A DNA stretch of 6,791 bases. It comes from Flavisolibacter sp. Its GTDB lineage: Bacteria > Bacteroidota > Bacteroidia > Chitinophagales > Chitinophagaceae. Shown piece by piece: positions 1 to 4,392 of the stretch (position 1 is the stretch's first letter; each line of letters starts with the position of its first letter). The stretch spans positions 1 through 6,791 of the forward strand of contig JAICTW010000144.1 in the NCBI GenBank assembly GCA_025936195.1. Direction: 5' to 3'. The position numbers and the translations under genes were made by a program. Under the pieces are notes generated by a model. That model did not search any database, had not been told where the DNA came from, and was given only the letters and a program-made list of their open reading frames with translations.

Positions 1-57
1 CCACACAAGTCGCTGGGCTATGTTCCACCGCTGGAATTTATTAATCCGTTTCCCTAG
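1..57 (+). CDS. IS3-family transposase, C-terminal end only (5' part outside window)
   Basis: Reading from base 1, 18 codons are followed by a TAG stop. They encode PHKSLGYVPPLEFINPFP, the signature end of the rve (DDE integrase) domain of IS3-family OrfB transposases, where an H-x-S-L-G-Y-x-P-x-E-F motif lies close to the C-terminus. In this family OrfB, usually made with OrfA by programmed frameshifting, carries out excision and insertion of the element. The catalytic DDE residues lie upstream of the window, so it cannot be judged whether the gene is intact. The fragment is short, but the motif is distinctive. The subgroup cannot be named. Confidence 0.8.
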   Translation, partial: PHKSLGYVPPLEFINPFP

Positions 58-118
58 AATTACTAAAAACTATTCAATTTTATACTTTTGAATGGCACGA
101 AAAAAGGGGAAGCTTACA
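1..118 (+). mobile_element. Right end of an IS3-family insertion sequence (boundary tentative)
   Basis: The transposase stop at 55-57 is followed by about 60 non-coding bases. A stretch at 101-118 ends in GGGGAAGCTTACA; its reverse complement begins TGTAAGCTTCCCC, which fits the 5'-TG...CA-3' termini of IS3-family elements. A short inverted repeat (attcaa 72-77 / ttgaat 88-93) sits within this tail. The left end and target duplication are outside the window, so the exact end at 118 is inferred. Confidence 0.45.
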
Positions 119-144
119 GGTCAAATCTCTTATCATCATCTGTC

Positions 145-155
145 CGGTCAGACCG
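145..155. repeat. Short perfect inverted repeat CGGTC-A-GACCG
   Basis: Five bases on each side of a single central A form a perfect dyad in the non-coding gap between the IS end and the first cassette-like gene. Such a dyad could be a protein-binding site, but nothing nearby indicates for which protein, and an 11-base dyad can occur by chance. The rest of the gap (119-202) shows nothing else recognisable. Confidence 0.3.
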
Positions 156-185
156 AATTCTATTGAGCATTTGAATAAAATTTCT

Positions 186-265
186 ACATTAGTTCTTTAA
201 TTAGCATTGGTTGTGGGCGGACGAACAAGAAATGCCGCCACATCGCCAATGCTTTAACGTTAGCG
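186..265 (+). other. attC-like cassette boundary, degenerate, upstream of the SRPBCC gene
   Basis: An inverted repeat pairs agcattgg (203-210) with ccaatgct (246-253). A second, looser stem inside it pairs the GC-rich gtgggcgg (213-220) with ccgccac (235-241). Six bases beyond the right arm is GTTAGCG (259-265). This is the place where an integron attC site carries its right-hand core box, and the sequence is the reverse complement of the CGCTAAC box at 757-763. The left box expected near 185-197 does not show a matching AAC, so the left half may be degenerate or rearranged, possibly by the IS insertion just upstream. If real, the recombination point would lie between G259 and T260, and the next cassette would start there. 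Confidence 0.4.
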
Positions 266-317
266 ATCATTGTAAAGCGCTATTCTTGTAACAACTTCAG
301 ACAGAAAAATTGACAAT

Positions 318-739
318 ATGGCAAGAAACATTTCAACGATTAGAATCAGTGCTTCGATTGAGAAGGTTTGGGACACGGTTACAAAACCGGAGCTTGTAAA
401 ACTTTGGCAATATGGAAGCGATTTATTGACGACATGGGAAATAGGTAGCGACATAAAATTTAGAACTCAATGGGAAGACAAAGTATTTGAGCAGTGGGGG
501 AAAGTTTTGGAAATTAGACCATACGAATTGGTAAAATATAGTTTGTTTGCACCACGACCTGGCTTGAGGATAAGTCTGAAAATTACTTTGTTATGAGTTA
601 CATTCTGACAGAGGAAAACCGACAGACAATACTTGAAATTATTCAAGAGGACAATAGACCAAATGCAGTTCAAGAAGAACCACAAGGCGAAGACAACCCA
701 GTATTGAAATCACTAAAAGAACTTGCGGAGGCTGATTGA
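318..739 (+). pseudogene. SRPBCC/AHSA1-like domain protein, broken by a one-base frameshift
   Basis: The first frame starts MARNISTIRISASIEKVWD and runs through a typical SRPBCC (START/Bet v1-like, AHSA1 type) N-terminal half: beta-strand, helix with V-W-D-T-V-T-K-P, then the strands G-S-D-I-K-F-R and E-Q-W-G-K-V-L-E-I. After the codons for APRPG (to about 563) this frame becomes unrelated and stops at 594-596. The family-like sequence continues in another frame from 563 (LEDKSENYFVMSYILTEE) to the TGA at 737-739, ending KSLKELAEAD. Restoring one base near 560-563 gives a protein of about 140 residues, normal for the family. These proteins bind small hydrophobic ligands or act as uncharacterised stress and toxin-like proteins; no substrate can be inferred here. 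No Shine-Dalgarno site is visible. The break may be a real mutation or a sequencing error. The gene sits between two attC-like boundaries, like a cassette payload. Confidence 0.75.
593..739 (+). CDS. Possible separate translation of the 3' half of the SRPBCC gene (ATGA overlap)
   Basis: The premature stop of the upstream frame (TGA 594-596) overlaps an ATG at 593-595 as ATGA. That ATG is in frame with the true C-terminal half of the SRPBCC protein and would give 48 residues starting MSYILTEENR. Such stop-start overlaps can allow translational coupling, so a split protein is conceivable. The ATG is also simply an internal methionine of the original protein, so chance is the simpler explanation. 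No independent ribosome-binding site is seen. Confidence 0.2.
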   Translation: MSYILTEENRQTILEIIQEDNRPNAVQEEPQGEDNPVLKSLKELAEAD

Positions 740-754
740 TCAAGAAGAGCAATG

Positions 755-886
755 GCCGCTAACACTAGTGTTTATAAAATTGTGGCTTGTTGAGCATTCA
801 ACTATAAATCATTTTTTGCTTTCGTTGTTAATTGAAACCCACGTTTTTCAAATACCACAACTTCATAAACACTTTAATGTTACCTG
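755..886 (+). other. attC: attC-like recombination site (integron cassette type)
   Basis: It begins 15 bases after the SRPBCC stop. The left arm is GCCGCTAAC (755-763) followed by the arm 764-785. The right arm is 855-873 followed by TGTTACCTG (878-886). Bases 767-785 pair with 855-873 at 17 of 19 positions. After a small asymmetric internal loop (765-766 against 874-877), TAACA (760-764) pairs with TGTTA (878-882), so the conserved AAC and GTT triplets face each other. Two paired boxes, an unpaired spacer, a long imperfect stem, a large variable end and a span of about 130 bases match the architecture of attC sites, the sites recombined as folded single strands by integron integrases. A small hairpin (gttga 789-793 / tcaac 798-802) lies in the terminal loop. 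Recombination would fall between G879 and T880. The outer bases of the right box (ACCT) do not match the usual consensus. Confidence 0.6.
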
Positions 887-962
887 TAGGCCTATAAACA
901 GCCATGTTTACATTTGCACGAACTATACGCCTACTAATGTAATATTGTTCAAACATCAGTTT

Positions 963-1430
963 ATGGACATCTTCTTAAAAATTAGTTTTTTGACAGCTAT
1001 AGCGTTTACAGGTGTTTTATGTGGAGCATCCCTCGATCAATCATTTAAACAATTACCTGCGCGACATAGAATTGGAATGATATCTTTTTCTTCTTATGCT
1101 AAAGCGGCAGATCTAAAAAATGGTGTTTTATGGTATGCTATTATCGGCATTGGCACTGCCTTAACCACAATAGCGACTGCAATTATTGCCTGGAGATATA
1201 GCAAAGTGACAAATTTCAATTTCCCAATCTATGCCGCAGCCGCATTTGCAATTTGCCATTCTATATGTACGTCCCAGGCAGCCCCGACCTACTTCAAACA
1301 AAAAAGCCTTACTGATGAAAAAGCCTTGAAAAGACTATTTAATAAATTTGAAATTATTCAAACCGTACGTTCGATATTTATAGTATTAAATTTTGCTTCG
1401 CTAATATGGGCATTATCTGTTCTCTTCTGA
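963..1430 (+). CDS. DUF1772-like four-helix integral membrane protein
   Basis: The predicted protein has 155 residues beginning MDIFLKISFLTAI. Four hydrophobic segments lie at about residues 4-22, 55-77, 87-105 and 133-154. A conserved-looking loop after helix 1 contains G-A-S-L-D-Q-S and L-P-A-R-H-R-I-G (31-38), followed by A-A-D-L-K-N-G. This layout and motif set resemble DUF1772 (anthrone-oxygenase-like) membrane proteins, whose bacterial members have no assigned function. The reading frame stays open upstream to 723, but that part overlaps the attC-like site and encodes no plausible protein, so the ATG at 963 is preferred. The gene would be the payload of a second cassette between about 880 and 1487, in the same orientation as the first. 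No promoter is obvious, which is usual for cassette genes. The family call rests on pattern recognition; the membrane topology is clearer than the family. Confidence 0.7.
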   Translation: MDIFLKISFLTAIAFTGVLCGASLDQSFKQLPARHRIGMISFSSYAKAADLKNGVLWYAIIGIGTALTTIATAIIAWRYSKVTNFNFPIYAAAAFAICHSICTSQAAPTYFKQKSLTDEKALKRLFNKFEIIQTVRSIFIVLNFASLIWALSVLF

Positions 1431-1460
1431 ATGATGTAAAGAAAAACGGTGTGAAAAAGA

Positions 1461-1492
1461 CCAATGTTGGGGGCCGCCGGGTAACATTAGCG
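1461..1492 (+). other. Possible degenerate cassette boundary after the membrane-protein gene
   Basis: About 30 bases after the membrane-protein stop there is a GC-rich patch (gggggccgccggg, 1469-1481) enclosed by a weak inverted repeat, aatgtt (1463-1468) and aacatt (1483-1488). It runs into AACATTAGCGAT (1483-1494), which differs by one base from AACGTTAGCGAT at 257-268, where the first cassette-like unit begins. A convincing left box is missing, so this is at best a decayed or one-sided site. The next recognisable sequence beyond it is the truncated end of the kinase fragment at 1517. Confidence 0.3.
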
Positions 1493-1516
1493 ATGACATT
1501 AAACTACAAGTATTAT

Positions 1517-2086
1517 TCAGGGCTTTTTGAAGGCTAACACATGATCGGTGGTTTCCACACAGGTAACCAGCACACCTTCAATTTTATTTTCTCCAAATGC
1601 AGGGTTGTAGGTAAATGTCCAGTAGATATCTTCTACTTTGCCGTTTCGGTAAAACGACACCAGCTGGTCTTCAAATACAACAGGTTCGCCGGTTATAAGC
1701 ACTTTTTGCAGAAGAGGGCCAATGAAATGCCATATCTCTCCCCAAACTATAATCGCTCTTTTGCCAATAGCGGGATGCTTGCCATCAGCGCCAAGGCTGG
1801 GACGGAAGGCCTCGTTGTAAAAACATAAAAATTCTTCGCCCCAAAATAAGAACATGGGAAATCCCGAGTGGAGTACATTAGCCAACGTAATTCTAAGGCT
1901 AAGCGGCCAATGGTCCATGGTTCCAATTGAAGTTTTCGACCAGTCGTTATTCCTGATCAGTTCATTTATCTTGCTTTCTTTTTCCAGGAAGTGAAAAGAG
2001 TTGATCGTATGTATTTCGGGAGCAGAGTTCACAAAAGATTTTGTGTAAGTTATCAAAATTTTTGCATGTTCGAACGGGTGTGCCAT
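1517..2086 (-). pseudogene. Histidine-kinase N-terminal PAS fragment, truncated
   Basis: From the ATG at 2084-2086 the product has 189 residues. From about residue 35 on it matches the N-terminal sensory region of large hybrid histidine kinases of Bacteroidota and Proteobacteria: L-I-R-x-x-D-W-S-K-T-S-I-G, W-P-L-S-L-R, G-F-P-M-F-L-F-W-G, F-Y-N-E-A-F-R-P-S-L-G, V-W-G-E-I-W-H-F-I-G-P-L, and F-Y-R-N-G-K-V-E-D-I-Y-W-T-F. These are PAS_4-type motifs. In whole kinases the V-E-T-T stretch leads into further PAS/GAF, HisKA and HATPase_c domains; here the frame ends nine codons later (HVLAFKKP, stop at 1517-1519). No phosphoacceptor or ATPase domain is present. The first ~35 residues are unlike the family, which normally starts near F-L-E-K-E-S, so the 5' end also looks rearranged. 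The frame stays open upstream of 2086 (a TTG lies at 2105-2107), but ATG is preferred. It is probably a gene remnant; a stand-alone PAS protein is the alternative. Confidence 0.7.
2031..2046. repeat. Inverted repeat CACAAAA-GA-TTTTGTG
   Basis: Seven-base perfect arms lie around a two-base centre, inside the atypical 5' part of the kinase fragment. The centre is too tight for a good hairpin, so if functional it would more likely be a protein-binding dyad. It could also reflect that this stretch was not originally coding. Nothing links it to a known regulator. Confidence 0.25.
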
Positions 2087-2316
2087 TGACCACGTGACTA
2101 AAACCAAATTGATGTGCTTATGAGTTATAGCTGGCTGCCTAAACCAAAATTTTCTTTCCCCACCGGTTTACAGGAACTCATTGACGGAATTAAAATAGGT
2201 TTGGTACTATTCAAAAACATGATCTGTTTTATCCTTAAGCATGTTTCACCTGTCTGTCCGGTATCTCCTCTCACAGCCGAATGCGGCAATCAGACATCAG
2301 GCCGATGGCAATTATT

Positions 2317-3234
2317 CTACTTCAACTCATACTGCTGAAAAAAATCCCACAACAAATCATTGGCATTAATAGCTGTTGAAGGCGTATCGCCACTGGCACT
2401 TCCCGGCAAACCACCAGGCCATGCATGTCCGCCATCTTTGGTCAGATAATACTGAATGCTTACGTTGTTGGTGCAGTCCGACCATTTGGTAAAACGATAC
2501 TTGTCATTATCAACAATCACCTGTGCAGGATTAGCGCATTGGTCTTTTTGCTGAAAAACATTTAATACAGAGTCAATGGGAGGATTATAGGTTGCAGCCG
2601 GACCATTTCCTATGCCACCTTTATACGGAATGTTTTCGTCAAGTTCGGAATGCATGTGCAGGATAGGAACAGCTCTTGAAGAACTGCAGGGTTGCGTTAT
2701 CATTAATGCAGATGCATTGGGCGCAAAAGCGGCAATTTTATCGGAAAGTTCACAAGCCAAACGGTAGGTAAGCATTCCTCCGTTTGAATGACCGGTTGCG
2801 TAAACTTTTTTTGGATTGATTTTATAATTTGCCAAAAGATAGTCAATAAGCTTGCTGATAAATCCAACATCGTCTATATTTTTATCGCTGGCAAACGAGC
2901 AACAACTGCCTGCATTCCATGTTCTATTGCCAAGCGGCCCTTGTACGCCATCGGGATAAACCACAATAAATTTGGAAGCATTCGCTTTGTTGGTCAGCAA
3001 TGAAGAAGATTCAAACTGTTCGCCACTTCCGCCTCCACCGTGCAAAGCTATCACCAGCGAAAAATCAGAAGCTTCATAATAGTTGGGAGGCAGGTTTAAT
3101 AAATAAGTTCTTGTGTAGCCTCCAACAACCATTGTTTTATTAAAGCGGTATTGCGTGTTGGCAGGTGGATTTTTTTTACAGGCTGATAATAATAAAACAG
3201 AAACAACGAGGACAGGTAAAATACGGATTCTCAT
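2317..3234 (-). CDS. Lipoprotein polyhydroxybutyrate-depolymerase / feruloyl-esterase-like hydrolase
   Basis: The product has 305 residues. A lipoprotein signal peptide (MRIRILPVLVV...) ends in the lipobox L-L-S-A-C with Cys19, so it should be lipid-anchored in the envelope. The body is an alpha/beta-hydrolase of the LpqC / PHB depolymerase (CE1-related) type: the HGGGG oxyanion loop at 65-69, nucleophile Ser150 in G-H-S-N-G-G, a probable acid Asp199 in S-E-L-D-E-N-I-P-Y, and His270 in G-G-H-A-W-P-G-G. Family members cleave ester bonds in short polyhydroxyalkanoates, feruloylated or acetylated polysaccharides, or small esters; the substrate cannot be read from the sequence. Six further cysteines (111, 112, 161, 183, 233, 254) could form disulfides outside the cytoplasm. 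The start follows an A/T-rich stretch without a Shine-Dalgarno site, typical for Bacteroidota. It lies 175 bases downstream of the dienelactone hydrolase gene on the same strand and probably has its own promoter. A glycosidase gene nearby favours a plant-polymer esterase, but this is inference. Confidence 0.88.
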   Translation of the reverse strand: MRIRILPVLVVSVLLLSACKKNPPANTQYRFNKTMVVGGYTRTYLLNLPPNYYEASDFSLVIALHGGGGSGEQFESSSLLTNKANASKFIVVYPDGVQGPLGNRTWNAGSCCSFASDKNIDDVGFISKLIDYLLANYKINPKKVYATGHSNGGMLTYRLACELSDKIAAFAPNASALMITQPCSSSRAVPILHMHSELDENIPYKGGIGNGPAATYNPPIDSVLNVFQQKDQCANPAQVIVDNDKYRFTKWSDCTNNVSIQYYLTKDGGHAWPGGLPGSASGDTPSTAINANDLLWDFFQQYELK

Positions 3235-3342
3235 AAAAATTTAATATTGGATTGAGATGTAAAAAAAGGCAATTGGTTTAATGAATGCAAATTCAGGCGA
3301 AAAAAATCACCGGCATGAATAAACGAAGCGGGAGAGATCAGC

Positions 3343-3370
3343 CGGCAATTTATTTGCCGAGTATGCTCGG
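3343..3370. other. Two overlapping hairpins between the hydrolase genes
   Basis: CGGCAA (3343-3348) pairs with TTGCCG (3354-3359), and CCGAG (3357-3361) pairs with CTCGG (3366-3370). The two stems share bases 3357-3359, so they cannot both form fully. They lie in the 175-base gap (3235-3409), 40 to 67 bases past the stop of the minus-strand dienelactone hydrolase. On that strand the nearest T-run is about 35 bases further on (3307-3301), so this is not a textbook intrinsic terminator. A transcript-end or RNA-processing structure for that gene is possible. The rest of the gap is A/T-rich, and I could not pick out a convincing promoter for the esterase. Confidence 0.35.
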
Positions 3371-3409
3371 TGTTATCTGATTTAAAAACGCTGCACCAAT
3401 AACAACTGT

Positions 3410-4246
3410 TTACCTGCCGAATGTTTTTTTCAGGAACTCCTTCATCTCTTCCCAGGATTTTTTGTCGGCTTCTGCATTGTAACCCACACCAATGTGGAAT
3501 TTGTTTTCAATGGAATCAGCGGCAGGATTTGTGAAGGCATGTTTTGCATTGGGATAGGATTTGAACGTATAATCTATACCTGCTGAATCCATTTGCTTTT
3601 TGAATTGAGCAACTTCTTCCGGCTTCACTATAGGATCGGCTTCTCCATGAAGGACCAGAACTTTTGCTTTCAGTAAATTTTTATCGGGTACAATACCACC
3701 AAGATTTCCATGGAAACTAACCACAGCTTTCAAATCGGCTCCCAGCTTTGCTGCATTCAACACTACATAACCTCCATAACAATAACCGATAGCTGCAATA
3801 TTGCTGGTATCTACCTGCGGAAGTGTTTTTAATTTGGCAATGGCTGCGTCCAATCTTGTTTTTGCCAGCTGCGGATTTTGATAAAATGGTCCGGCTAACT
3901 TTCCGGCTTCTTCCGGAGTGGAAGCCGTTTGCCCGTTGCCATACATATCAACAGCCATGGCCACATATCCTAATTGGGCCAATTCTTTTGCACGCCTTTT
4001 CGAATAATCATTCAGTCCCCACCATTCGTGTACTACTAAAACCGCCGGTCGCTTTCCCTGAACACTGTCGTTGTAAACCACATAACCGTTCATGGTAATG
4101 GTGCCGTCGGAATAACTGATATTCTCTTCTTTTAATTGAGAACTCATCGTTGAATCCTTCTTTTCATTATTGTTGGATGATGTTGAGTTGTTGCAGGAAA
4201 AGAAAGTTATGGTTGCAATAAGGGCAAAAGAAGTAAGTGATCGCAT
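3410..4246 (-). CDS. Dienelactone-hydrolase-family lipoprotein
   Basis: The product has 278 residues. A signal peptide (MRSLTSFALIATITFFSC) ends with lipobox Cys18, followed by a Ser/Asn/Lys-rich linker to about residue 40, so export and lipid anchoring are predicted. The body is a dienelactone hydrolase (DLH) domain: H-E-W-W-G at 73-77 with the family's conserved Glu74, nucleophile Cys156 in G-Y-C-Y-G-G, Asp204 in H-G-E-A-D-P-I-V, and His236 in K-H-A-F-T-N-P. Classical DLH opens dienelactone to maleylacetate in chlorocatechol breakdown and is cytoplasmic. The exported Bacteroidota relatives have no established substrate and are better described as general carboxyl-ester hydrolases. No aromatic-degradation genes are nearby, so a catabolic role of that type is not supported. 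The start follows A/T-rich sequence and lies about 27 bases from a promoter-like TAACTTTG. It is divergent from the GH28 gene (146-base gap) and upstream of the esterase on the same strand. Confidence 0.9.
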   Translation of the reverse strand: MRSLTSFALIATITFFSCNNSTSSNNNEKKDSTMSSQLKEENISYSDGTITMNGYVVYNDSVQGKRPAVLVVHEWWGLNDYSKRRAKELAQLGYVAMAVDMYGNGQTASTPEEAGKLAGPFYQNPQLAKTRLDAAIAKLKTLPQVDTSNIAAIGYCYGGYVVLNAAKLGADLKAVVSFHGNLGGIVPDKNLLKAKVLVLHGEADPIVKPEEVAQFKKQMDSAGIDYTFKSYPNAKHAFTNPAADSIENKFHIGVGYNAEADKKSWEEMKEFLKKTFGR

Positions 4247-4272
4247 TATTGTTGGTTTTAGTGATGAATAAA

Positions 4273-4299
4273 CAAAGTTAGTGGCTACTTGATTTCAAA
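4273..4299 (-). promoter_or_regulatory. Bacteroidota-type promoter for the dienelactone hydrolase gene
   Basis: On the minus strand, TAACTTTG (4280-4273) is a perfect match to the Bacteroidota -7 element TAnnTTTG. It lies 26 bases before the ATG, giving a short leader. A TTTG (4299-4296) lies 15 bases further upstream as a possible -33 element; that spacing is shorter than usual (about 17-23). No equally good element is seen on the plus strand for the divergent GH28 gene in this 146-base gap. Confidence 0.5.
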
Positions 4300-4392
4300 A
4301 AATCAGCGCAGCCATGATAGTGCATGATTGTTTATTTTTTATACTTACGAAGTTTCAGGAGATTTATCCATCATTTCAAAACAACATGCTGT

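Noticed and set aside
140..148. Shared nine-base CTGTCCGGT at 140-148 and 2254-2262
   Set aside because: The match does not extend on either side, and a nine-base repeat in 6.8 kb can occur by chance.
723..962. In-frame 5' extension of the membrane-protein gene starting at 723
   Set aside because: It overlaps the end of the SRPBCC gene and the whole attC-like repeat, and its translation looks non-coding. The ATG at 963 directly precedes a normal first membrane helix.
1532..1540. GGCTAACAC near the 3' end of the kinase fragment as another boundary box
   Set aside because: It lies inside codons of the conserved PAS-type sequence (V-L-A) and has no pairing arm, so it is best explained as coding sequence.
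2276..2287. GCCG-AATG-CGGC hairpin downstream of the esterase as a terminator
   Set aside because: The stem has only four base pairs and no T-run follows it on the minus strand.
2114..2338. Plus-strand 74-residue open frame
   Set aside because: It has no recognisable domain, overlaps the end of the esterase gene on the other strand, and has ordinary chance length.
4324..4392. Earlier ATG for the GH28 gene at 4324
   Set aside because: It would put 23 residues in front of a clean signal peptide, so 4393 fits export better.
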